Positions 26,201-34,614 of a DNA stretch of 64,000 nucleotides are shown in pieces; position 1 is the stretch's first letter; each line of letters begins with the position of its first letter. The notes under the pieces are model-generated. The model made no database searches. It worked only from the letters and a program-made list of their open reading frames with translations, and had not been told where the DNA came from. The translations under genes and the position numbers were made by a program. Source of the stretch: Flavobacterium agri (GTDB lineage Bacteria; Bacteroidota; Bacteroidia; Flavobacteriales; Flavobacteriaceae); the NCBI RefSeq assembly GCF_013401995.1, contig NZ_JACBJI010000001.1:204372-268371 (forward strand), written 5' to 3'.

Positions 26201-28437
26201 AGCATATCGGGATTGGTGTTTGCCATATCGGCTTCGACCTTGCCTTTGAGTTTCATCGGGCCCGCATGCAGGTTGAGTTTGTCGAGGTCGGCAATGTCGA
26301 CATTGAGCTTGAGTTTTACGTTCGACGGATATTTGTCCTTGAAATTTCCGCTCGACACCAAATCGAACGTCAGGTTCGGGTCGCTCATATCGGCAACAGC
26401 GTTGAATCGGCCGTTTTTGATGTCGCCTTTGAGGTTGAGGTTTTTATACGTGTAGCCGTTGAATTCGGCTTTTTGTAATTTGCCGTCGAGTTTCGCGACC
26501 GCGGTTTTTGGGTCGAGTCCGGTTCCGACGACCTTGGCTTTAAGACTGATTTTACCGATAGAATCATTTTTGATGAGTTTCCCGAGGTCGAATTCGGCAA
26601 AAGCCACGTCGGCGTTATATTTCTCGCGATTCTTGACGCGTCCGTCGAAAAAGCCTTTGACTTTGGCGTTTCCGAAAGACGTCTTGACATCGAGGTTCGC
26701 GTTCATGTTTTTGGCCGAACCTTTAAACGTTCCGGCGAGGTTTATTTTAGACGGAAGCGCGATGCTTTCGGGAATCGTGCCTTTCGGGACGAAACTGTAA
26801 ATGTCTTTCGCGGTCGTCTGGACTTGTTTGATGTCAAGGTCGAATCTAGCGTTTTTCACATCGGGCAATCCGACGATTCTTCCGCTTGCCGCGATTTTCG
26901 TATTTCCGATTCCGCTGACTTCAAGGTTCGGGATCGACAAATCCTTAAGCTTGCCTTTGAGTTTGCCGTTGATGAACACGACGGCTTTCGGGTTGTCCTT
27001 GAACGGATTCGTTTGTTCTAAGGTCGGCACGAAAAGCAGTACGTCTTCAAAAGCGATTTTCGAGTTTTTCAAATCGGCATCCAAAGCCAGTTCGCCGGGA
27101 TTCTCCTTGAGCGATTCCAACGACGGATAACCCGCGATAAGTTTGTCGCGTACTTCTGTTTTCGGCGTTTTGAGGTACAGGTTTTTGGCAAACGCCTGTG
27201 TCGGCCCGTAATAGAATTCGGTTTGCAGCTGCTCGATCACCACGCCCGATTTGTCGCGCATTTTGAGCGATTGTACATTTCCTGAAACGACTTCGGGATT
27301 GTAACTCAAACGCGTGGCTTTGAGGTTGAAACCGCTTAGACCAAGATGTTTGTAGTCGATGCCTTTCTTGACAGGCGTAGCGTTTTGATCGTCGAACCTG
27401 AAGTCGATGTCGGATAAATCGGCTTGGGCGAGCTTGACGTTCCAACCCGTCGTCGTGGCTTTCGATTTGAGGTCGACCTCGCGGTTTATCTTGGCGACTT
27501 TGGTTTTTCCGAGCGTGAATCCGCCTTTGAGGCCGTTCATCTGCATGGCCGAAATGTCGAGCGTCTGTTTGCGGATGTCGGTCTTGTTGAACTTCATGCG
27601 CAATTTTTTGAGCGTCAATCCCGAATTGAGGTTCGTGCCGACATTGTCGTATCCGATCGCGATGCGCGTAAAATCGATTTCGCCGAGTTTGATGTCGACA
27701 CCCGGATTTTGCGCAAGCGAATCGGCGACTTCTACGGTTTTCTCTCCGATTTCGCGTACGAGTTCGCCTTGCTTGAGTTTGAGACGCAATCCGTCCATCG
27801 TGATTTTCGGCACGTCGAATTTCGATTTGTCGAGGTCGAACTTCGTGATTTTGGTGTCGAAGTGATGCAGTGAAACCTCAAGGTCGTTTTTGGAAATCGC
27901 ATCGTCGAAATGCACCTTGATGCGGTCGAGGTTGACGTCCTTGATCGAGATTTTCATCGGTTTGGCATCGGGATCCTTGGGTTTTCCCGAATCGAACGCC
28001 TTGATGATATAGTCGAAATTGAAAATGGAATCCTTGCTGCGCGTCACGTTGGCGTTGATGCCTTTGAGATCGACCGAATTGATCTGGACTTCGTTGCTCA
28101 TGAGTTTGAACAGATCGATGTCGAGGGCGATCTTTTCGCCCAAAATCAACGTGTCGCCTTTCTGGTCCTGAAGATAAATGCCTTCGACGATGACTTTTTT
28201 GGGAAGACCGATCTCGATCCTGTCGATGCGTACGGGCGTCTTTATCTTTTCCTCTAGATATTTTACGGCTTTTCCCCGAAGGTAATCCTGTACCGACGGA
28301 AGCTGGATCAGCAACACCAAAAGCAAAAACAACCCGATGACGGAACCTACCGTCCAGGCCGATATTTTAAGTCCTTTGCGTACATATTTGTTCAAATTCC
28401 GCGCACTTTCTTTAAAGGTAAGCCATCGTACGGTCAA
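23275..28437 (-). CDS. TamB/YtfN-like translocation and assembly module protein
   Basis: A 1720-residue AsmA/TamB-type protein predicted to bridge inner and outer membranes as a long beta-taco groove. A single membrane anchor lies at about 25-47 (WTVGSVIGLFLLLVLLIQLP), followed by about 1500 residues of beta-rich repeats. The C-terminal DUF490/TamB domain (about 1230-1590) contains GRYELKEGFYQMSFNLIKRKFEI. The end is an unusual Lys/Glu/Arg-rich coiled tail (about 1660-1720). The frame opens with a TTG at 28437 and no ATG is nearby, so the exact start is uncertain. The TamA-like gene follows directly, and the pair is likely one functional unit. Confidence 0.9.
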   Translation of the reverse strand: MTVRWLTFKESARNLNKYVRKGLKISAWTVGSVIGLFLLLVLLIQLPSVQDYLRGKAVKYLEEKIKTPVRIDRIEIGLPKKVIVEGIYLQDQKGDTLILGEKIALDIDLFKLMSNEVQINSVDLKGINANVTRSKDSIFNFDYIIKAFDSGKPKDPDAKPMKISIKDVNLDRIKVHFDDAISKNDLEVSLHHFDTKITKFDLDKSKFDVPKITMDGLRLKLKQGELVREIGEKTVEVADSLAQNPGVDIKLGEIDFTRIAIGYDNVGTNLNSGLTLKKLRMKFNKTDIRKQTLDISAMQMNGLKGGFTLGKTKVAKINREVDLKSKATTTGWNVKLAQADLSDIDFRFDDQNATPVKKGIDYKHLGLSGFNLKATRLSYNPEVVSGNVQSLKMRDKSGVVIEQLQTEFYYGPTQAFAKNLYLKTPKTEVRDKLIAGYPSLESLKENPGELALDADLKNSKIAFEDVLLFVPTLEQTNPFKDNPKAVVFINGKLKGKLKDLSIPNLEVSGIGNTKIAASGRIVGLPDVKNARFDLDIKQVQTTAKDIYSFVPKGTIPESIALPSKINLAGTFKGSAKNMNANLDVKTSFGNAKVKGFFDGRVKNREKYNADVAFAEFDLGKLIKNDSIGKISLKAKVVGTGLDPKTAVAKLDGKLQKAEFNGYTYKNLNLKGDIKNGRFNAVADMSDPNLTFDLVSSGNFKDKYPSNVKLKLNVDIADLDKLNLHAGPMKLKGKVEADMANTNPDMLNGKVSAYHFVIANEKEQFQLDSIHATAESTEDSTKLNVKSQFLKAEMNGKFKLTKVGTALSNTIAKYYTTKPKAEARQEDVRDQSFAFKADVHNDPVLQKLVPELTRLEPIHIEGGYDSANDSISVQGTIPRLVYAENTISGGVIDIRTEKDSIVYNFNIDNIENERFQLPDTNINGSVKNNTVTYNLVVRDLKGKEHYRIAGDLKAVDQINEIHLDPNGLTLNYDPWTIAPENEIKLGNAGVNAQNFELSREGSSIRLQSAGQDMNAPVDVTFTDFKIGTITKMVSKETKDGFSVGGNLNGKANLKDLRTNPVFTSDLTIDNLTVSKDTVGNVNIKVDNTVANTYRADVTISGNENDVKLNGNYNSASKTFDLDLDMNRLQMTSVQAFTMGKISKSSGYLSGKLKITGSPEDPNINGDLYFNDAKFTITELNSALAVEREKISFTDEGIAFDNFSFKDEENNTLNINGRVLTQNYRDYGFDLKIRANDFRAVNSTQKDNDLFYGKLYFDTRLDVSGDLNQPVVTGSVKINEKTDFTVVLPQPDPGIADREGIVEFIDVDNPDLNEKLMTAADSLSTSKFRGMDVDVNIEINKEAKLSLVIDKGNGDYLELKGEARLNGGIDPSGKTSLTGRYELKEGFYQMSFNLIKRKFEIADGSYILWTGEPTTADINITAIYTANTAPIDLVGNQLGAETTASMRNTYKQRLPFQAKLMMKGQLLKPEISFDIDLPDKNYGVSSDIVDAARTKLAELRQDPAELNKQVFALLLLNRFIGENPFASEAGGISGETFARQSVSKILSQQLNNLAAELVSGIELNFDLESSEDYTTGAREQRTDLNVAVSKTLLNDRLKVSVGSNFGLEGPQQVNEQTNNIAGDLSAEYQLTRDGRYAVRAYRKNEYQMALQGQVIETGVAFIITMDYNQFSELFHRSKEEKRMLREERRKKREQKEAEKRKKEENDAKLLEIQNTDPDDDKD

Positions 28438-28564
28438 TCCAATAGCGGATTGGATAATTTTACAATGTATTCACCTACAAAAGTGAAAGATTTTGCGGAA
28501 TTTCGGTTATAGTGGAAGTTTTCGTTGTTGTATGATTTCCATTTGGGCTATATGCCTCGGACAA

Positions 28565-29050
28565 TTATTCGTCACGCAGCACATGGATATGACCGTTGAC
28601 CACGTTTTGCTGCACAGCGCCCGAAAAGGTGATATCAAAGTATTCGCCGATTTCAGGAACTTCAGATACCTGATAGGTTATTTCACCCTGCCATCCCACA
28701 TTATCACTGCCTTGATTTGACACGAAGTACATAACTTGATCGTAATCGCCGTTCGGATTGTATTCCGGTGAATAATACGTGTTATGATCCGTGCTGTAAT
28801 TCCTGATATAGAAACTGTTTGTTATTCCGGCTTCGATTTCCGGCCCTTCAGCGCTAATGCTGATATATTCCGTACCATCTTGAAGCGTTTCGATTTTAGC
28901 GGTTATGTTTTGATTGTAAAGCATCGGAGCCTCAGAATTTATGGAAAGAGAAATGACTTCGGCTGAGTTTACAACATTAGAAGTGTCATCGGAAGAGCAA
29001 CCGAACAAGACAAGCGAAGCCAAAAGGGCGGGATAGATAAAATTTCTCAT
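28565..29050 (-). CDS. Lipoprotein of unknown function
   Basis: A 161-residue protein with a lipoprotein signal ending in LVLFGC, followed by the SSDD sequence often seen after the lipidated Cys in Flavobacteriaceae. The rest is probably beta-rich with no cysteines and no domain I recognise. It stands alone in a patch that is more AT-rich than its neighbours. The 127-base spacer up to tamB carries no exact promoter box. Confidence 0.7.
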   Translation of the reverse strand: MRNFIYPALLASLVLFGCSSDDTSNVVNSAEVISLSINSEAPMLYNQNITAKIETLQDGTEYISISAEGPEIEAGITNSFYIRNYSTDHNTYYSPEYNPNGDYDQVMYFVSNQGSDNVGWQGEITYQVSEVPEIGEYFDITFSGAVQQNVVNGHIHVLRDE

Positions 29051-29110
29051 GGTAGGTTTTTTCTTTCAGACGCTGAGATTTGCATTTGGTTGCGTCCCAA
29101 ACAAAAAAAA

Positions 29111-29128
29111 CCTCCCGAAATCGAGAGG
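29111..29128 (-). terminator. Terminator of the response regulator/kinase unit
   Basis: CCTCCCG and CGAGAGG pair around AAAT with one mismatch. On the minus strand the stem is followed by eight T residues. It lies 25 bases after the response regulator stop. Confidence 0.8.
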
Positions 29129-29152
29129 TCTATCAGAGAAAAAAACTAAAAA

Positions 29153-29605
29153 TCAGATGTTGAGCAAAAACGTCTCCTTATTCAGGGCAGACGTATGGAA
29201 TTGCCAGTTGATGCTCAAAACTTCGGTCAAAACCTTCTTGAGCTGCGTAAAATCGTTGGGTTTGCGGATGTAGATGTTCGCGCCGTTGATGAACGTGTCT
29301 TCCATATCCTTTTCGGAATTCGAGGTCGAATAGATCGCCACCGACAAATCCTTGAATTTGTCTATCGTACGGATTTCTTTCAAGCATTCCACACCCGACT
29401 TGTACGGCATGTTCAAATCGAGGAAAAGGATGTCGGGACGCTTGTTTTTCGTGTCTTCAAGATAGGCGACCAGATCGCGTCCGTCCTCGAGCATGTTGAG
29501 GCTGGTCTCGATCTTGAGTTCGCTCAGCGCATCGCTGAAAATGCTTCTGTCGTCCTGGTCGTCGTCGACCAATAGTATTTCAACAATGTTCTTGTCGTGG
29601 ATCAT
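29153..29605 (-). CDS. Single-domain response regulator (Rcp1-like)
   Basis: A 150-residue receiver domain with a slightly extended C-terminus. The acidic cluster is DDDQDD (about 13-18), the phospho-Asp is in ILFLDLNMP near 65, the switch Ser/Thr is in IYSTSN and the conserved Lys is in IRKPND. It follows the PAS kinase gene by 53 bases on the same strand. The arrangement of a CheY-like protein with a PAS/HisKA kinase parallels the pair at 16.2-20.7 kb, in reverse gene order. Confidence 0.88.
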   Translation of the reverse strand: MIHDKNIVEILLVDDDQDDRSIFSDALSELKIETSLNMLEDGRDLVAYLEDTKNKRPDILFLDLNMPYKSGVECLKEIRTIDKFKDLSVAIYSTSNSEKDMEDTFINGANIYIRKPNDFTQLKKVLTEVLSINWQFHTSALNKETFLLNI

Positions 29606-29658
29606 AAAGTAGGGGTTAGGATGTAAATGTAAGGATTAAATGATACCGTGTTTCTTAA

Positions 29659-31236
29659 TTACAACTTAATTTTAACGGGAATGTAAACATTGAAAACCGA
29701 ACCTTCGCCGGGTTTGCTGTCGGCTGTGATGAAGCCGTGATGGATGTGGGCGATCTTGCGGCAAATGGCCAATCCGATGCCCGTTCCTTCGTATTCCATC
29801 TTGCCGTGAAGGCGTTGGAACAACTCGAAAATCTTGTGTTTGTAAACAGGGTCGAAGCCGATGCCGTTATCGGATACGGAAATTTTCCAGAATTCCCGAT
29901 TGCCTCTGTCTTCTATTTTTACCGTTTCGGCCGAAATCCTGATGATAGGCGCTATATCTGGTTTGGCGTATTTGAGCGCGTTCGACACGAGGTTGTGCAG
30001 CAATTGCTGGAATTGAAGCGGTACGACCGAAATCGAAGGCAAATCGTCGTTTTCAATCACCGCGTGTTTTTCCGAAATCACTTCCTCAAGCCCCGATTTC
30101 ACTTCTTTGAGCAATTTATTAAGGCTGGTTTTAGCGAATCTGATGTCGTCCGAGTTCATACGCGAATATTCCAGAAGCGATTGGATCAGGTTCTGCATGC
30201 GCGATGTGGCCGAAGTAAGTCGATCAAAATAGTCCTTCGATTGTTCCGAAAGCTTTTCACCGTCTTTTTCGAGGATGCGCCCCGCGAACATATTGACCTT
30301 TCGCAGCGGTTCCTGCAAATCGTGTGAAGCGATGTAATTGAACGATTCGAGATCTTCGTTCGTCGATTGCAGGTCGAGGTTTTGTGACGTGAGTTTTTTG
30401 TTCAAATCCTTGAGCTCCATCTCCGATTGGATGCGGTGCGAAATATCGCGCGCAACGACGAGTACCGCATAAATTTCCCCGTCTTTTCTCAACGGGATCA
30501 GGAAATCTTCAAAATACACGTCGGCCACCGCCGATTTATACACGAGATTGTGAACGGTTTCGCCCGAAAGTGCGCGCAATACGTCGCGATGTCCTTGTCC
30601 GTTTTCGGCATTGGGATACACTTCGAGAATCTTTTTGCCGAGAATGGAATCGGTAAACCCGTACATTTTTTTGGCGGCCTGGTTCACGGCAAGGAATTCG
30701 AGTTCTTTGCCGTATACGACGATCACGTCGATCGATGCGTTGAAAACGATGTCCGAAAATTCCTTTTGCCGTGTCAATTCCTGTGTCTGACGCAAGATTT
30801 CGGCCGTGCGCGCCTGCACTTTCTCCTCGAGCACGTCGTTTAGCGTCTTGGCGTCGTGTATGTCGGAACAGCTGCCGATATAACCCGAAAATTCTCCGTC
30901 GGTCTCATAACGCGGTACGCCTTTGTCGCACATCCATCGGAATTCTCCGTCGTGTCGCAACAGACGGTATTCGAGTTCGTAAGGCTGACGTTTGTCGAAA
31001 TGTGAGGAGAAAATAGAAAAACAACGCTCCAGATCGTCGGGATGGATGCATTTCTCCCATCCGTCGCCGAGCATGCTGTCGAACGTCTGGCCTGTGAAGT
31101 CGAGCCAGCCTTTGTTCACGAAGTCGCATTGCTTGTCGATTCCCGACATCCAGATCAAGATTGGAGCCGTGTCGGCAATCATGCGGAAACGATCGTCTAT
31201 ATCAGGGCTTTTTTTTAGGCTCTTGGAGTCGGGCAT
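29659..31236 (-). CDS. PAS domain sensor histidine kinase
   Basis: A 525-residue soluble kinase. Two PAS domains (about 15-130 and 155-270) with a short coiled linker are followed by HisKA with the phospho-accepting His in IASHDLQEPLRK (near 310) and HATPase_c with NLVSNALKYA and GTGIGLAICRKIA. Its C-terminal half closely resembles the second core of the 1386-residue kinase. I start at the ATG at 31236; the frame extends to a TTG at 31266 but the extra residues do not look conserved. The likely partner is the downstream single-domain regulator. Confidence 0.9.
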   Translation of the reverse strand: MPDSKSLKKSPDIDDRFRMIADTAPILIWMSGIDKQCDFVNKGWLDFTGQTFDSMLGDGWEKCIHPDDLERCFSIFSSHFDKRQPYELEYRLLRHDGEFRWMCDKGVPRYETDGEFSGYIGSCSDIHDAKTLNDVLEEKVQARTAEILRQTQELTRQKEFSDIVFNASIDVIVVYGKELEFLAVNQAAKKMYGFTDSILGKKILEVYPNAENGQGHRDVLRALSGETVHNLVYKSAVADVYFEDFLIPLRKDGEIYAVLVVARDISHRIQSEMELKDLNKKLTSQNLDLQSTNEDLESFNYIASHDLQEPLRKVNMFAGRILEKDGEKLSEQSKDYFDRLTSATSRMQNLIQSLLEYSRMNSDDIRFAKTSLNKLLKEVKSGLEEVISEKHAVIENDDLPSISVVPLQFQQLLHNLVSNALKYAKPDIAPIIRISAETVKIEDRGNREFWKISVSDNGIGFDPVYKHKIFELFQRLHGKMEYEGTGIGLAICRKIAHIHHGFITADSKPGEGSVFNVYIPVKIKL

Positions 31237-31303
31237 GTGGCATTGAGTGAAGCGGGTTCTTAACAAATATAACCTTTTCGCTTAGGCCGACTTCTTAAAT
31301 TAT

Positions 31304-31684
31304 TTATAAAACGAGCTCCGAAAGCAGGCGTTGAAGTGTGGCTTCAGGATCGGACGTAAACCCCGGATGCGGGCGCGACGTCTGGATTACTGTGCTTCTT
31401 ACGGCAGTCAGCCATCGGAATCTTTCGGCGATTTCCATCTGTCCGATCGGACCCGAATCCTTTGTGCCTGCGGCAATCTTTTCAAGAGACGAAAGATTGG
31501 CCAGAACCTGTGCCGTATCGGTTTCGTTGCAAAACGCGCGCAGTTTGGTCTCGCTTAACGTGCAGACGGCTTTGAGGAATTTCTTTCGCTTGCAGAACAA
31601 AATGATGCCGGCATTCAAAAATTCTTCGCGTTCGACTTTGGGCACGACGCGGATCACGGCAAATTCATAGAGCTGCTCTTGCAT
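31304..31684 (-). CDS. DUF3037 family protein, partner of the HipA-like kinase
   Basis: A 126-residue protein of the DUF3037 family. The signature lies at the N-terminus: YEFAVIRVVPKVEREEFLN, then AGIILFCKRK. Family members are regularly encoded next to a HipA-like kinase, as here, where the two genes overlap by 20 bases. No catalytic motif is recognisable, and no function has been assigned to my knowledge. A role as regulator, adaptor or substrate of the kinase is inference from the conserved pairing. Confidence 0.82.
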   Translation of the reverse strand: MQEQLYEFAVIRVVPKVEREEFLNAGIILFCKRKKFLKAVCTLSETKLRAFCNETDTAQVLANLSSLEKIAAGTKDSGPIGQMEIAERFRWLTAVRSTVIQTSRPHPGFTSDPEATLQRLLSELVL

Positions 31685-32444
31685 CGTCGGCCTGTTTTAT
31701 GAAGATATTCGAATTGTCCCTGCGGACTTTTAGAAACGTGAGATATACCGCGCGAATTTCATCGGGAAGCAGTTCGGATTCTTCCCAATGCAACCAATCG
31801 TCGGGAATCAGGTTGACGATTCCGGACAAAACTTCGTCTGTCAAAATCTTCTTGAATTCCGCATCGACAGTTTGCAATTCGGTGGCTTTCCTGAGCAGAA
31901 CGTGGTCTTTCACCATCGCGAAAGGACTTTTGGCGTGACCTTCGGGATCGGTGAACGAATGATGGAAATACAAAGACGCACCGTGGTCGATGAGCCACAA
32001 TTCCTTGTGCCAGATCAGCATGTTCGTATTGCGGAACGTACGGTCGACATTGGTCAGGAACGCGTCGAGCCATACGATCTGCGAAGCCAGTTTCGCATCG
32101 ATTTCACTCACGACGGGATCGAACGTGATCGCACCCGACAAATAATGCATCGCAAGATTGAGTCCTTGGGAGAATTTGAGCAGATCCTGGATTTCCTCGT
32201 CGGCTTCCGATTGCCCGAACGCTTCGTCGAGATAGGCGAAAACCAGTTCGGGGGTGTGCAATCCGAGTTTTCTTGCGATTTCGCCTCCGATCAACTCGCC
32301 GATCAGCATTTTGACGCCGTGTCCCGCGCCGCGGAATTTCAACACATATTTGAAATCGTCGTCTCCTTCGGCAAGCGCCGGTAAAGAACCGCCTTCGCGC
32401 AGCGGCAAAATATAACGCGTAACGGTGATCGTTCGTAAGCTCAT
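31665..32444 (-). CDS. HipA-like kinase family protein
   Basis: A 259-residue stand-alone HipA-like kinase domain, much shorter than the roughly 440-residue HipA toxin. Visible kinase residues are Lys36 in YVLKFRG (ATP binding), the catalytic loop NVDRTFRN with Asp134 and Asn139, and the metal-binding Asp153 in LIDHG. Active-site residues are complete, so a working kinase is expected. There is no HipB-type DNA-binding antitoxin next to it; its partner is a DUF3037 protein. I start at the ATG at 32444, because the longer frame begins at a TTG that coincides with the promoter -33 element. Confidence 0.85.
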   Translation of the reverse strand: MSLRTITVTRYILPLREGGSLPALAEGDDDFKYVLKFRGAGHGVKMLIGELIGGEIARKLGLHTPELVFAYLDEAFGQSEADEEIQDLLKFSQGLNLAMHYLSGAITFDPVVSEIDAKLASQIVWLDAFLTNVDRTFRNTNMLIWHKELWLIDHGASLYFHHSFTDPEGHAKSPFAMVKDHVLLRKATELQTVDAEFKKILTDEVLSGIVNLIPDDWLHWEESELLPDEIRAVYLTFLKVRRDNSNIFIKQADDARAAL

Positions 32445-32448
32445 GGCA

Positions 32449-32480
32449 CAAAAATAGGGATTGGCCGGGAGTTTTGACAA
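32449..32480 (-). promoter_or_regulatory. Promoter of the HipA-like/DUF3037 operon, predicted leaderless
   Basis: On the minus strand TTG (32478-32480), a 21-base spacer and TATTTTTG (32449-32456) match the flavobacterial consensus. The -7 box ends only four bases before the ATG at 32444, so the transcript should start at or within a few bases of the start codon. Confidence 0.65.
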
Positions 32481-32541
32481 GTTCCGGATCGATTCGGCAA
32501 TAAAATTTTGGGAATCAGGTTATTATTCGAGACCGATGCTT

Positions 32542-33388
32542 ATGAAAACAACCACTAAACTTCTCGTACTCAAATCTGTTATCTTCATTTTGCTTTTCAC
32601 AAGCGGTTTTGGAAGCGAACGACGCAAATCAAGTCTTCAGAATCAAGCGATTCCCGAATCGGCGAACGTTTCTGAATCTGACAGGAATTTCAAGACCATC
32701 CACATTTTCGTGGCGTTGTGCGACAATAAATACCAAGGCATCGTTCCCGTTCCCGCAAAAATTGGCAACGGGCAAGACCCGAATAATAACCTGTATTGGG
32801 GTTGCGGTTTTGGCATCCGCAGTTATTTCAGGAAAAGCGCCGAATGGAAATTCATCAGCAGCAAAAAACTCGATTCGCAACGCTTCGAACGCCTTGTATT
32901 CAAACACAAAACCAGCAATTTTTATTTGGTCGCCGATGCGTACGACGGACGTTACATCAAACAATGCACCCAGGATTTCCTCAAAAGCGCGGCGGGCCAA
33001 TTGAAAGATACGTTGAAAGTCGGCCAGACTTTCGATCGGGATCGACGGTAATTCAAGTCTTGTGGCGTACATCGGTCACGACGGACTCATGGATTTCGAC
33101 CTCGAGAATACCTATAAAAATGCCGACGGAAGCAAACGCGACGCCATAGTCCTGGCGTGTTACAGCAAGAGTTATTTCGCGCCTTATCTAAAATCGGCTA
33201 AAGCGAATCCGATGGTTTGGGCAACGAATTTGATGTGTCCCGAAGCCTATACGGTTCACGATGCGATCAGCGGTTATGTCAAAGGCGAAAACAATGAACA
33301 GATTCGGACGCGTACCGCACAATCGTATTCGAAATTCCAGAAATGTAGTTTAAAAGCGGCGAGGGGTTTGTTGGTGACGGGGTTTTGA
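32542..33388 (+). pseudogene. Exported protein of unknown function, broken by a frameshift
   Basis: Two adjacent frames make one protein. The first (from the ATG at 32542, or 32536) has a signal peptide and ends in LKVGQTFDRDRR with a stop at 33049. The second continues from about 33041 as IDGNSSLVAYIGHDGLMDF and ends at 33388. Removing one G from the GGG at 33038-33040 restores FDRIDGNSSL and a continuous product of about 281 residues. I recognise no family; several Cys (ALCDNKY, WGCGFG, LACYS, LMCPEA) suggest a structured domain. It may be a true pseudogene or a consensus error. Confidence 0.7.
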
Positions 33389-33522
33389 TAAGCAGGGGAG
33401 GCCTTGTTATCTTGAGAAATGCCGCATAGGCTTGGTTCTACGATTAAATTTGTTGAAATTAAATTTCGGAAACATTGTCTTTAACAAGTTTGAAATCCTT
33501 ATTTTGTCTAAAAATCCATTCT

Positions 33523-34614
33523 ATGAGGCGACTGTTGATTTTTGGAGCGCTGATTTATCAAAGTTTTTGTCCAGCTCAAAAAAAAGCGGATTTTGCTCCC
33601 AACCTTCGCTACATAAAACTTTTCAAATTCCAAGATGGTTTTCTTGCAAAAGCAGAATTGAGGGATTACAAATATCGGGAGACTTCTAGCTTTCATTATT
33701 ATAAAGATTCGGTTGGAGCCGAATTTCAAATAAAGAAGGGTTTTGCAATAAGGGATATGGCCGAAAGCTATTCTAAATATTATTGTGTTCTGGCTGGAAT
33801 CAATAGCCTGGAATTGTTCGAATCTGACAAACAAAAAATCGATTGGAAAAAAAAATACTCAATCAAAGGGCGTAGCGATTGCAAATTGCTGGTTTCGGGT
33901 TCAAGAATCCTTTTGATTACGAACGCTGGAATCCATCACAATTTCAGAAACCCAAACACTTTTGAGACTTGCAGTTGGAGTGAAACCCTCGCTCCGGCAC
34001 ATATTTTCGATTACAGAACAGAATGCGTAATGAAAGGAAGTGACTTCTATATCGCTAATGATAACGGCGAATGGGGTGGAATCTTGGCAAAATTGACCTA
34101 TGACAAAGATTCGGGTAAATTCACTTTTAAAAAGTTGCTTGAGGATAATGCCGAAAAAATAGTTGAAATAAACGGCAATTTATATGTTTTGGCGTTATTG
34201 CAGCACTTGAGTTTGCATCATAATGTTCTCTACAGGATCGATGATGACGACAAACCAATCGTCATTTTCAAAGAGAAAGGTTTTTACAGTCGCAGTGGCG
34301 AAACAGAACACGAAATCTTGGCCGATATTTATGATTGGCGATCGACAATCGGAGAGTCGCTAATTTTATCCATCACGAATTCCGAACAAAAGCTTTATCT
34401 AGCTTTGGACGGAAAGGGGATTTTTAGTGTGTCCGACGGATTCAAATTGGAAAAAATAACGGATATTTCAATCGACGGTGAATACCTGCTTGATGATGAT
34501 AAATTTAAAGTTACCATGTCTGACCAACTCGAATCTTTCCAGATTTTTGGAAACAAAGCCTATGTTTTTCATCGGATTCCGAAAATAACCAAACTCGATT
34601 TGGTCAATAATTAG
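33523..34614 (+). CDS. Exported orphan protein in an AT-rich segment
   Basis: A 363-residue protein with a signal peptide (MRRLLIFGALIYQSFCPAQ) and no family I recognise. It appears beta-rich, with repeated short strands and turn residues, compatible with a propeller or a large beta sandwich. The codons are clearly richer in A and T than neighbouring genes, which hints at recent acquisition. I chose the ATG at 33523 for the signal peptide; a possible -7 box TAAATTTG lies at 33445-33452. Its stop overlaps the stop of the convergent pdeM gene by four bases. Confidence 0.75.
   Translation: MRRLLIFGALIYQSFCPAQKKADFAPNLRYIKLFKFQDGFLAKAELRDYKYRETSSFHYYKDSVGAEFQIKKGFAIRDMAESYSKYYCVLAGINSLELFESDKQKIDWKKKYSIKGRSDCKLLVSGSRILLITNAGIHHNFRNPNTFETCSWSETLAPAHIFDYRTECVMKGSDFYIANDNGEWGGILAKLTYDKDSGKFTFKKLLEDNAEKIVEINGNLYVLALLQHLSLHHNVLYRIDDDDKPIVIFKEKGFYSRSGETEHEILADIYDWRSTIGESLILSITNSEQKLYLALDGKGIFSVSDGFKLEKITDISIDGEYLLDDDKFKVTMSDQLESFQIFGNKAYVFHRIPKITKLDLVNN

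Noticed and set aside
32445..32480. Longer start for the HipA-like kinase
   Set aside because: The TTG start is the -33 promoter element itself, so it would not be on the transcript.
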